Shown: piece after piece, positions 24,960 through 34,415 of the stretch
Position numbering within the stretch: the stretch's first letter is position 1
Layout of the letters: each line of letters opens with the position of its first letter
From: Candidatus Latescibacterota bacterium
Lineage (GTDB): Bacteria > Latescibacterota > UBA2968 > UBA8231
Assembly (NCBI GenBank): GCA_022819745.1
Contig: JAJEGS010000013.1
Span: forward strand, 1 to 64,000
DNA length: 64,000 bases
Direction: 5' to 3'
Program-made: the position numbers and the translations under genes
Notes under the pieces: model-generated
What the model was told of the DNA's origin: nothing
The model's database searches: none
The model's input: only the letters and a program-made list of their open reading frames with translations

Positions 24960-26399
24960 ATGAGGCGCGCTGCCTGGGCCGCGTGGGCGAGCCTGCTAGC
25001 TGTGGGAGTCGTCGGCGCAGAGCCGATCGCCGTGGTACCGGTAACTGCCAAGCCTACGCTCGACGGCATATTGGTTGAGTGGGGGGCACCCGAGCGCATC
25101 GGCCTAGTTCCCGGCAGCGAGCGCGTGGGCGTGCGCGGGGCCTTTACCGGCCCGTCGGATCACGAGGCCGATCTCTATCTGATGTGGGACGCCGAGTACG
25201 TGTACGTAGCAGCCGCGGTAGTTGACGATATCGTGGATGCCCAACAGATTCCCCCCGACAAAAGCGAATGGCGCGGCCCATCCGGGGAGCGCAAGGACGC
25301 GATGTTTTACTACGATCACCTAAAAATTTTCCTGCGCGGCCCCGAGAAGCCCTTGGGACATACCATCTGGCTGAGTCCGGCCAACGGCACGCCCTATCTG
25401 TGGGGGGGCATGCAGCGCCAGAAGCCTACAGAACTTGTGCCCGTACAAGCCGGAGGGGCACTGCGCGATCAGCTCTACACCTTTGAAGTGGGCATTCCCT
25501 GGCGCTGGCTGGGCTTCTATCCCCAGCCCGACATGGTGCTCGACGCGCTCTTTCTGCTGCCGGATTCCGACCTGCCCAACGAGGAATTGCGCGACAAAGT
25601 GCGGCAAAGCAACAAGTGGATCTGGTGGCAGGGCAAGGTCCAGCTCAAGGGGCGACCACCGGGGTTGCGCCTACTGCCCCCCAAGCAGCAGGTCATCGCG
25701 GAGATCGCGGAGAAGAAGCGGGAGATTACCGTGCCGAAGGTGGTCCAGCAGAAACCAGATGTGCAAGACTCAGCTACCGTTGAGAAAAGTCCGGTCGCCC
25801 AGCGAGAAATTCCAACTAAGGCAGCTAGCAGAGATTCTGGCGCGATAACGACCGCGAGCAAGCCACAAGAGGCCGTGCAAACTGCGTCGGCACCAGCCAA
25901 GTCGCGGAAGAACTGGTCGTTGTTGGCCAAGAGAAAGCCAGCGCCGGATTGGGTGCGTGCGCTCAACGACGACGAGGAGGTGTCGCGGGGCCAAGTCGAT
26001 TCGCTCTATTATAGATTGACCCACTCGCTGGCGCGCCTGACCGCGGACCGCATTAATGCCCGCACCGACGGGATTGTCATGGACATCGCCGAATACGCGG
26101 GGACTTGGCGGGCGCAGGCTCAGCACTTCTTGCAGCAACTGCTGGCCAAGACGCTCGCCGACCTAGAGCAGGGGCAGCTACAGTCGCAGATCGAAACAGC
26201 CGCCGCCGAAGTCGGCGTCGATGGCGACAAAGCGACCCGCTTAGTGCAATCGCTCTGCCGCGAGGCCCTAAAGATCTACACCGAGGGCAAGGTCGCTAGT
26301 TCCGAAACCCTAATCGACAAAGCGCGACGGCGGGCCAAACTCTCCGAGAAACAAGCCCAAGACCTGCTGGCAGTGCTGGCGTCGTCTATACCCCGATAA
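24960..26399 (+). CDS. Secreted carbohydrate-binding family 9-like (DOMON-like) protein with helical C-terminus
   Basis: 480 codons from ATG 24960; the frame opens earlier but lacks a better start. A signal peptide (MRRAAWAAWASLLAVGVVGA) is followed by a CBM9-like module: AKPTLDGILVEWGAPE, DLYLMWDAEYVYVAAAVVDD, FLRGPEKPLGHTIWLSPANG and FEVGIPWRWLGFYPQPDM. From about residue 230 the protein is low-complexity, then a helical domain (from LNDDEEVSRGQVDSLYYRLT on) without a recognised family. It is third in the secreted cluster and probably binds xylan or other glycans at the cell surface. Confidence 0.78.
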   Translation: MRRAAWAAWASLLAVGVVGAEPIAVVPVTAKPTLDGILVEWGAPERIGLVPGSERVGVRGAFTGPSDHEADLYLMWDAEYVYVAAAVVDDIVDAQQIPPDKSEWRGPSGERKDAMFYYDHLKIFLRGPEKPLGHTIWLSPANGTPYLWGGMQRQKPTELVPVQAGGALRDQLYTFEVGIPWRWLGFYPQPDMVLDALFLLPDSDLPNEELRDKVRQSNKWIWWQGKVQLKGRPPGLRLLPPKQQVIAEIAEKKREITVPKVVQQKPDVQDSATVEKSPVAQREIPTKAASRDSGAITTASKPQEAVQTASAPAKSRKNWSLLAKRKPAPDWVRALNDDEEVSRGQVDSLYYRLTHSLARLTADRINARTDGIVMDIAEYAGTWRAQAQHFLQQLLAKTLADLEQGQLQSQIETAAAEVGVDGDKATRLVQSLCREALKIYTEGKVASSETLIDKARRRAKLSEKQAQDLLAVLASSIPR

Positions 26400-26404
26400 A
26401 CTCC

Positions 26405-27454
26405 ATGCCCGTATTCTCCATCGAACACTTGCGCCAAGTCGGCGCAGCCATCTTCGCCGCAGCCGGCGCGCCACCTGCGGCAGCCGATGTCGTCGCCAAG
26501 CTGCTGGCCGACGCCAATGCCGTGGGACACGATTCGCACGGCGTCATCCGCATTCCCCAGTACATAAGCACCATTGAAAAGGGGGAGATCGTCCCTCACG
26601 CCGAGGTCGAAGTCGTGCGCCAGACGACCGCGGCGGCCGTGCTCGACGGACGCTGGGGATTTGGCCAAGTCGTGATGAACCAAGCGGTGGAAATGGGCTT
26701 GGAACGCGCCGGCAACTGCGGAGTCGCAGCTATAACCGTCAAAAACGCCAACCACATCGGTCGCCTCGGCAGCTATGTGGAGCACATCGCCGAAGCGAAC
26801 ATGATCGGCCTGCTCTGCGCCAACTCGCACGGCGGCGGTGCCAGCGTGGCCCCTTGGGGCGGTATCGCCGGGCGCTTGGCCACCAACCCGCTGGCGGGCG
26901 GCTGGCCCGACGGAGAAGGCGGCGCACTCGTGCTGGACATCACGACCAGCGTGGTGGCCGAGGGCAAGGTGCGAGTCAAGCGCAACCGAGGCGAGCCGGT
27001 CCCCGAGGGATGGATCATCGACGCGGCTGGCCAGCCATCGACGGACCCGGCGGACTTTTACGACGAGCCGCGCGGCAGCCTCTTGCCCTTTGGCGGCGTC
27101 ATGGGCCACAAGGGCTACGGACTCGGGGTCGTGGTGGAACTGTTGGGCGGGGCGCTGAGCGGGGCGGGCTGTGCGCGGGGCCGGAAGGCGCGGATCGGCA
27201 ACGGCTGCTTCCTGCTGGTCATCGACATTGGGCGCTTCCAGCCGTTTGCTGAGTACGCGGCCCAAGTGCGGGCGTTCGCAGACTATTTGCGGTCCTCGCC
27301 CAAGGCCGAAGGCGTCGATGCCATCCTGCTGCCCGGAGAACTGGAAAAGCAAGAGCGGCAGCGGCGCCAGGCCGGTGTAGTCGTCGAGGAAGAAACTTGG
27401 CGGCAAATCCTCGATTGCGCTCACCGGGTCGGAGCCGTTCTACCGAGCGTTTAG
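26405..27454 (+). CDS. Ldh2-type malate/L-lactate (or ureidoglycolate) dehydrogenase
   Basis: 349 aa. NAD(P)-dependent Ldh/Mdh2 family: FSIEHLRQVGAAIFAAAGAP, DANAVGHDSHGVIRIPQY (catalytic His), KNANHIGRLGSYVEHIAEAN, GGRLATNPLAGG-type cofactor loop and MGHKGYGLGVVVELLGGALS. Such enzymes oxidise malate, L-lactate, 2,3-diketo-gulonate or ureidoglycolate; the substrate is not decided by sequence. It starts 6 bp after the CBM9-like gene stop and is followed 19 bp later by the acetolactate-synthase-like gene, so an operon is possible. Confidence 0.88.
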   Translation: MPVFSIEHLRQVGAAIFAAAGAPPAAADVVAKLLADANAVGHDSHGVIRIPQYISTIEKGEIVPHAEVEVVRQTTAAAVLDGRWGFGQVVMNQAVEMGLERAGNCGVAAITVKNANHIGRLGSYVEHIAEANMIGLLCANSHGGGASVAPWGGIAGRLATNPLAGGWPDGEGGALVLDITTSVVAEGKVRVKRNRGEPVPEGWIIDAAGQPSTDPADFYDEPRGSLLPFGGVMGHKGYGLGVVVELLGGALSGAGCARGRKARIGNGCFLLVIDIGRFQPFAEYAAQVRAFADYLRSSPKAEGVDAILLPGELEKQERQRRQAGVVVEEETWRQILDCAHRVGAVLPSV

Positions 27455-27472
27455 CACAAGGAGCACCATTTA

Positions 27473-29107
<1,635 letters not shown>

Positions 29108-29118
29108 AAAAGCCCTCC

Positions 29119-30330
29119 TCAGTGGACAATCTGCATCAACCGCTGCGTCATGGACCCCTCTTGGGTCAGGGCATAGATCACGGTGTTGACCGCAAACTGG
29201 AGGATGCGGGTCGCATCGCGTTCGGCGGCAAAGCCCATATACCCCCCAATACCCGAGTTGGCCCGAGGCACCGCCACCAGTCGCCCCTTGACGTACAAGC
29301 CCTTCACCACATTCCAGTAGTAAGGATCGTCAAAACGCGAGGCGCCCTGTGCGACGCCGTCTCCCAAGTCAAAATAGGCCGTGAATATCGGATGGTCTTC
29401 TCGCAGGCGTTCGGTGTAAAAATCGCGTCCCTTGACCAGTCCTCCGTATTTTTCCAGGGCCTCCGTCCAAAACCCCTCAAAGTCGAATTGCTCAGCCATG
29501 ACAAAGCCCCCCGCCATCAGGTAGCGCGCCAGATTCTCCAACTCGTTTTCGTTGGGCTCGCCTTGGGGGATGACGATCGGCACCGTTAGAAAGCGGTCGT
29601 CATCAAAGGTAAAGCTGCCGACCAACTCGGCCCGCAATCCTGTCCACTCGTTGAGCATATCGCGCAGGACGTCGATTTCTCGATTGTTGAACCCGCCATC
29701 GACGACATTGGTCTGGGTCTCAGCCATATACGTGGCCGAGACCACGCGGGCGAATTTGACAAAGCCTTTGAGTCCCTGTTTGTCGTTGGGGTCCTGTATC
29801 ACCAAGGCGCGGTAGCGGCCCGTGTCCATGGCATCGACATCCAGCATCTCCAAGCCCATGTCGATTTTATGCTCGGACATACGGCTGATCTCCACATTCG
29901 CGGTTACCTCCACGACCGGTTCCAGCGCCGCTTGGAGCGTCTGTGGGTTGCTCTGGCCGACTTGGAGCATATTCGCTATGCCGGTAGAACGAGCGATGAT
30001 GGCGCGCGTGGAGAACGCCGCGGTAGCTTGCACCTGATCCATGCGGGCGGCGGCAGCGCGCACTTGGCGACGGATCATCGGGCGCTTGCGTTGGGGGATC
30101 TTGCGCAATTCCAGCGCCTTGGTCAGGCGCGGTTGGCGTTTGACGAATTTGGTGGTTAGCGGCCGGGGCGCTTTTTCAGCCTGCTGTTGGAAGGGGTTGA
30201 GCAGAACCAAGATCGCGTTCAGGAGCACGGCGATTCCCAGCGACAGCCAAAAAGATTTGCGCAGCGGGCTGAGCAGGGCATTGAGATCCAAGCCAGCGGT
30301 AATGCGCGCAAAACGCGACAGTCGGTTCAT
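29119..30330 (-). CDS. DUF4159 domain-containing membrane-anchored protein
   Basis: 403 aa. One N-terminal TM segment (about residues 27-45, FWLSLGIAVLLNAILVLLN) is followed by a basic, proline-containing linker. Then comes a glutamine-amidotransferase-like DUF4159 domain in the C-terminal half: RYLMAGGFVMAEQFDFEGFW, DHPIFTAYFDLGDG and GRLVAVPRANSGIGGYMG. DUF4159 proteins are linked to gliding and surface-protein operons in several phyla, but no reaction is established. It is convergent with the ThDP gene, 11 bp away, with no terminator seen. Confidence 0.8.
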   Translation of the reverse strand: MNRLSRFARITAGLDLNALLSPLRKSFWLSLGIAVLLNAILVLLNPFQQQAEKAPRPLTTKFVKRQPRLTKALELRKIPQRKRPMIRRQVRAAAARMDQVQATAAFSTRAIIARSTGIANMLQVGQSNPQTLQAALEPVVEVTANVEISRMSEHKIDMGLEMLDVDAMDTGRYRALVIQDPNDKQGLKGFVKFARVVSATYMAETQTNVVDGGFNNREIDVLRDMLNEWTGLRAELVGSFTFDDDRFLTVPIVIPQGEPNENELENLARYLMAGGFVMAEQFDFEGFWTEALEKYGGLVKGRDFYTERLREDHPIFTAYFDLGDGVAQGASRFDDPYYWNVVKGLYVKGRLVAVPRANSGIGGYMGFAAERDATRILQFAVNTVIYALTQEGSMTQRLMQIVH

Positions 30331-30527
30331 AGATCGTTATCCAGCCTGCTCATCCGCACGAGACGAGGCGGCAGTTCGAGTCGTACTGCCTTCGGGATTT
30401 CCCCGATAATATAGAAAATTACTAACGCGTGGCAGGAAGGATGGGCGGGTGCGACGGCTCGCACAAAGAGGCTGTTGACCGGGAGAAGACCCTAGGCGTA
30501 ACTAAATACTATCGGCTGATGCTCGCG

Positions 30528-30552
30528 TGATATATATCTATGCTATATATTA
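30528..30552. promoter_or_regulatory. AT-rich inverted repeat, likely vapBC operator
   Basis: tgatatatatctatgctatatatta carries an imperfect palindrome of atatata/tatatat half-sites, 22 bp before the vapB ATG. VapB-type antitoxins bind such palindromes to repress their own operon. Confidence 0.55.
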
Positions 30553-30574
30553 ATCGCCAAAAAAGGAGGGACCA

Positions 30575-30823
30575 ATGACCAAGACGGCAAAACTATTTTG
30601 GACTGGGCGCTCTCAGGCCGTTCGGCTGCCAAAGGAATTCCGCATGGACGGCGAGGAAGTGCGCATTCGCAAGCAAGGGGTGGCCGTAGTCCTCGAACCC
30701 GTTGTCACGGATTGGGCGTGGCTCGATTCTATCCAAGAGAAATTCTCGGAAGATTTCTTGGCCGCAGGCCGTAACCAGCCGCCGCATCAAATTCGGCCAG
30801 CCCTCGATACCGCCTTTGAGTAA
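30575..30823 (+). CDS. vapB: VapB-type antitoxin
   Basis: 82 aa. The N-terminal AbrB/MazE-like fold is shown by TAKLFWTGRSQAVRLPKEFR, GEEVRIRKQGVAVVLEP. The C-terminal tail DSIQEKFSEDFLAAGRNQPP would wrap the toxin. ATG follows AGGAGG. The stop overlaps the next ATG (TAATG), and the partner PIN toxin is immediately downstream, the normal layout of vapBC. Confidence 0.9.
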   Translation: MTKTAKLFWTGRSQAVRLPKEFRMDGEEVRIRKQGVAVVLEPVVTDWAWLDSIQEKFSEDFLAAGRNQPPHQIRPALDTAFE

Positions 30824-31248
30824 TGCGCTATCTACTCGATACCAACGCTTGCATTGCGCTACTGAACGGCCGGCCCCCCGCGCTTGCTAGTCGGGTGCGA
30901 CGCCATACTCCTGCGGACTTTGGGTTGCCGGCTCTCGTGACCTACGAACTCTACTACGGAGCCTTTAAGAGTACACACAAGGATCGGAATCTCGGCTTGC
31001 TCGATCGCATCGCCTTTGAAGTCGTGCCCTTTGATGCGGCAGACGCTCGTGCAGCCGGCGCGATTCGGGCAACTCTTGAAGCGATCGGACGCCCCATTGG
31101 GCCGCTCGACACCCTGATTGCGGGTCAAGCACTGGCTCGCGGTCTGGTTCTAGTGACCGCCAACACCCGGGAGTTCGGGCGAGTGGAAGGTCTTGATTGC
31201 GAAGACTGGTCCATCCCCACCGAAGCACCTGATGAAACTCCACTTTGA
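30823..31248 (+). CDS. vapC: VapC-type PIN domain ribonuclease toxin
   Basis: 141 aa. PIN domain: MRYLLDTNACIALLNG with metal Asp6, YELYYGAF (Glu), GPLDTLIAGQAL (Asp) and a TANTREFGRVEGL end. VapC cuts tRNA or rRNA when VapB is lost. The last 17 bp overlap the start of a res gene fragment (31232), so the vapBC module may have inserted into, or been stitched next to, an earlier copy of the type III R-M locus. Confidence 0.92.
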   Translation: MRYLLDTNACIALLNGRPPALASRVRRHTPADFGLPALVTYELYYGAFKSTHKDRNLGLLDRIAFEVVPFDAADARAAGAIRATLEAIGRPIGPLDTLIAGQALARGLVLVTANTREFGRVEGLDCEDWSIPTEAPDETPL

Positions 31249-31444
31249 ACCCAACCTCGACTACCAACTCCAAGCCATCGACGCTGTCTGCGACCTGTTT
31301 CGCAGCTAGGAGATCTGCCGTAGCGAGTTTACGGTCACGCGCGATGCGGCAGGTACTCAGGCTAGCCTCGGCTTTGCGGAAAGCGATCGGGGCACCGGTA
31401 ATCGGCTGATCGACAGCGACCGTACATACCAGATGGTAAATTGA
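31232..31444 (+). pseudogene. 5' fragment of a type III restriction subunit gene (res relic)
   Basis: The frame from ATG 31232 gives MKLHFEPNLDYQLQAIDAVC, then a TAG at 31307 and a continuation (EFTVTRDAAGTQASLGF, then AESDRGTGNRL). This closely matches the first about 60 residues of the intact res gene at 34416, with an in-frame stop and a changed end that abuts the mod ribosome site. It is a broken duplicate of res located upstream of mod. Confidence 0.85.
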
Positions 31445-31452
31445 GGAGGCTT

Positions 31453-31746
31453 GTGAAAAAGATCACTGCCAACGACCCAGAGACGCGCTCGGCGGACATT
31501 GTGGCCGAGAACATCGAACACCTGAAGGCCCTGTTTCCCGAAGCCTTCACCGAGGGCAAGATCGACTTTGAGATGCTCAAGCAGCTTCTCGGCGGCAAGG
31601 TGGACGATCGCGAGGAGAAATACGGCCTCAACTGGCACGGCAAGCGCCAAGCGCGGCGGCTTGCGCTGACGCCTTCGACCGGCACCTTGCCGCCCCTGCC
31701 CGGAGGAAAGCGTCGATTGGGACACGACGCAAAACCTGATGATTGA
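31453..31746 (+). pseudogene. N-terminal piece of type III Mod, separated by a frameshift
   Basis: GTG 31453 (after GAGGAGG) codes for KKITANDPETRSADIVAENI, LKALFPEAFTEGKIDFEMLK and KYGLNWHGKRQARRLALTPS, the N-terminus of type III methyltransferases. After STGTL (near 31688) one extra base puts the rest out of frame: ccgcccc where cgcccc would keep the frame. Reading on in the next frame gives RPCPEESVDWDTTQNLMIEG, the expected continuation. Either a real inactivating insertion or an assembly error. Confidence 0.75.
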
Positions 31747-33409
31747 GGGCGATAATCTGGAGGTGCTCAAGCTGTTGCAGAAGAGCTACGCAGGTAAAGT
31801 GAAGCTGATTTACATCGACCCGCCGTACAACACGGGGAAGGACTTCATCTATCCTGACGACTACCGGGACAACATACAGAACTATCTGGAATTGACAGGG
31901 CAGATCGACGGCGATAACCGGAAGCTGTCGTCTAATACAGAAGCCTCGGGTCGGTTCCACACCGACTGGCTGAATATGCTCTATTCACGGTTGAAGCTCG
32001 CAAGAAATCTTCTCTGCGACGAGGGGGTACTTTTCGTGAGCATTGATGAGAAAGAGCTTCCAAATTTGCGAATAGTCTGTAATGAAATTTTTGGAGAGGA
32101 ATGTTTTGTTGCCGTACTGACTATTCTCTGTAACCCGAAAGGTCGCTCTCAGGACAAGTATTTTGCTACGAACCATGAATATGTTTTGGGCTATAGTAAG
32201 AGACCTCTTCCGAAAGGATTCTTCGCAATTGTAAAAGAGGAGGAACAGGTTGAAGCCGAATACCGTGAAGAAGATGAATACGGTAAGTATCGGTTATTGG
32301 AGCTTCGAAATACTCATCGTGAATTCGGCAGGCACAATCGAAAAAATCTATTCTATCCATTTTTTGTAACAGATAACGGACAAGTCTTTCTGGAAGAAGG
32401 TGAGGGCCGACACGAGGTACTACCCATTTGGAATGATGGGTTCCAAGGATGTTGGACTTGGGATCGTTTGAAGTCTGAGGAGGATCTCGCCTTGCTAGTA
32501 GGGCGTAAGATTGCTGGTCGTTGGAAGGTCTACCGCAAGAGCTATGCAAACGGGGCTGATCGCATGCTCAAGACTATTTTTACTGATAAGTCATATTATA
32601 CAGAACGTGGTCAGAAGGAATTCAATAAACTTTTCAAAACGAAAGCAAAACTATTCCAGTCACCGAAGTCTCCCTATCTCCTTGATCAGCTCTTCCAGAC
32701 CGTAACAAAAGAGGGAGGGCTGATCCTCGACTTTTTTGCCGGTTCAGGGACTACTGGTCATGCCGTAATGACGCGTAATGCTACTGATGGTGGCAATCGT
32801 CGTTACATTCTTGTTCAACTTCCAGAGCCATTAGATCCAAGGAAAAGCGATCAGAAGGCTGCTTCGGATTTCTGCGACCAGATCGGTAAACCCCGCAGCA
32901 TTGCCGAGCTCACGAAGGAACGCCTCCGCCGCACCTCAAACAAAGTCAAAGGAGAGAATCCGCAATTTGACAGCGACCTCGGCTTCCGCGTCTTCAAGCT
33001 GGATACGTCCAACATCCGCGCCTGGGAGCCGGACGGCGACGACTTGGAAGGAACGTTGCTCGACACCATCGACCACATCAAATCAGATCGAAGCCAAGAC
33101 GATATTCTCTACGAGTTGCTGCTCAAACTCGGCCTCGACCTGTGCGTGCCCATCGAGACCCGGACCATCGCGGGCAAGGCCGTGCGCTCCATCGGTGCCG
33201 GGACATTGATCGCCTGCCTCGACGAGCATATGGACAGGGAGGAAGTCGATTCGCTGGCCCTCGGCATTGCCGAGTGGCACAAGCAACTCGAACCCACGGA
33301 CGACGCCACGGTAATCTTCCGCGACAGCGCCTTTGAGAATGACGTGGCCAAGACAAACTTAGCGGCCATTCTAGAGCAGCACGGGATTAGGAACGTGCGG
33401 AGCTTGTAA
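31739..33409 (+). CDS. mod: Type III R-M DNA methyltransferase Mod (main part)
   Basis: 556 aa in this frame. It should be a beta-class N6-adenine methyltransferase that methylates DNA and forms the specificity subunit for Res. Seen are NLEVLKLLQKSYAGKVKLIY, IDPPYNTGKDF (motif IV DPPY), SGRFHTDWLNMLYSRL, LFVSIDEKELPNLR, and DFFAGSGTTGHAVMT (motif I) near the C-terminus. The middle part (about 32030-32700) is AT-richer than its flanks, as expected of an exchangeable target-recognition domain. About 95 N-terminal residues lie in another frame upstream. The downstream ATG could yield a truncated protein. Confidence 0.85.
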   Translation: MIEGDNLEVLKLLQKSYAGKVKLIYIDPPYNTGKDFIYPDDYRDNIQNYLELTGQIDGDNRKLSSNTEASGRFHTDWLNMLYSRLKLARNLLCDEGVLFVSIDEKELPNLRIVCNEIFGEECFVAVLTILCNPKGRSQDKYFATNHEYVLGYSKRPLPKGFFAIVKEEEQVEAEYREEDEYGKYRLLELRNTHREFGRHNRKNLFYPFFVTDNGQVFLEEGEGRHEVLPIWNDGFQGCWTWDRLKSEEDLALLVGRKIAGRWKVYRKSYANGADRMLKTIFTDKSYYTERGQKEFNKLFKTKAKLFQSPKSPYLLDQLFQTVTKEGGLILDFFAGSGTTGHAVMTRNATDGGNRRYILVQLPEPLDPRKSDQKAASDFCDQIGKPRSIAELTKERLRRTSNKVKGENPQFDSDLGFRVFKLDTSNIRAWEPDGDDLEGTLLDTIDHIKSDRSQDDILYELLLKLGLDLCVPIETRTIAGKAVRSIGAGTLIACLDEHMDREEVDSLALGIAEWHKQLEPTDDATVIFRDSAFENDVAKTNLAAILEQHGIRNVRSL

Positions 33410-33435
33410 TTCATCTCTTTAGTATTTTAGGCATA

Positions 33436-34107
33436 ATGGCTATGAAGACGGAAGTATTAACACGGCTTGACGTACTCGTCGAAACAGGCCAACGACTAGC
33501 CGATTCGTTTCAAATGAAAGAGGCCATGTACCAGTCGAGTGTACCGGAAGCAGAGCACAGGGCATTTGTTACTTCCGCTTTAGCTGCTATTGAAGGAATT
33601 GCAGGCGAGAACAGCCAGTACTATCAAAGTATCTCCCAAGAACGTGTACCATCCGAACTTGCATTTTCCGGTTATGATAGGCCATTCATCCCCACCGTAA
33701 CGGGCGTACTTATCGCCTTTCGCGATGCAGTCAATCAAGGGTTGTTACAATCACTTGAATCCAGACTGCGTACCAATATCCACGATGACTTCCTTGCACA
33801 GGCATCCGAACTTCTTGATGCTGGTTATTATGTTGCCGCTTTAGTACTCACAGGCGGCGTTCTCGAAAATCATTTACAAAAAATGATCCCTGCACATGGA
33901 CTTACATTGCCCAACAAAGGAAGCATTTCAAATTACAATGACCTGCTCCGCGATAATGCCTATGATCAACCGAAATGGCGACGTATCCAATCCATTAGCG
34001 ACCTTCGCAATTATGCTGCCCACGGCAAAGGTTCGAAGATTACCTCTGAGGATGCCAAAGAGACCCATACCTTCGTGCAGAGATTTATCTCCGATCATCC
34101 GGCATAG
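33436..34107 (+). CDS. HEPN-like protein between mod and res
   Basis: 223 aa, mostly helical. The C-terminal third has VLENHLQKMIPAHGL and SDLRNYAAHGKGSKITSEDA; RNYAAH fits the Rx4-6H motif of HEPN domains, many of which are RNases in toxin and defence systems. The N-terminal part (VETGQRLADSFQMKEAMYQS on) is unassigned. It sits between mod and res in the same direction, with AT-richer codon use, so it may be a cargo gene of the R-M locus. Alternatively it is an unrelated passenger. The active residues have not been confirmed by alignment. Confidence 0.65.
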   Translation: MAMKTEVLTRLDVLVETGQRLADSFQMKEAMYQSSVPEAEHRAFVTSALAAIEGIAGENSQYYQSISQERVPSELAFSGYDRPFIPTVTGVLIAFRDAVNQGLLQSLESRLRTNIHDDFLAQASELLDAGYYVAALVLTGGVLENHLQKMIPAHGLTLPNKGSISNYNDLLRDNAYDQPKWRRIQSISDLRNYAAHGKGSKITSEDAKETHTFVQRFISDHPA

Positions 34108-34149
34108 CGGCTACACACAGGCCGACGATATGGCCAAGACAACAGACTG

Positions 34150-34359
34150 ATGTACAAGTACGAGATTATTCTCTATTGGAGCAACGACGACGCTTTTGTA
34201 GCTGAAGTGCCTGAGCTTCCTGGATGTATGACTCATGGAAACACGCAAGAAGACGCTCTCAGACACGTCAATCAAGCGATGGCTCTCTGGATTGATACCG
34301 CGAAAGAGTTCGGCGATCCAATACCAAAACCCAAAGGTGAGCGGCTGATGCTGGCGTAA
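34150..34359 (+). CDS. HicB-like antitoxin, no HicA partner
   Basis: 69 aa. The HicB/YcfA-partner fold is shown by YEIILYWSNDDAFVAEVPEL, PGCMTHGNTQEDALRHVNQA, and a short tail (IPKPKGERLMLA). HicB normally neutralises a HicA RNase encoded next to it, but no HicA-like ORF is adjacent. The last 44 bases occur again as a relic at 37979-38022, beyond res and the following toxin-like pair. Confidence 0.8.
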   Translation: MYKYEIILYWSNDDAFVAEVPELPGCMTHGNTQEDALRHVNQAMALWIDTAKEFGDPIPKPKGERLMLA

Positions 34360-34415
34360 CGAAGGTGTTCCAACTCAAGGGTACCTACTAATGGAAAGGT
34401 TTTCTGAGCCATCAC

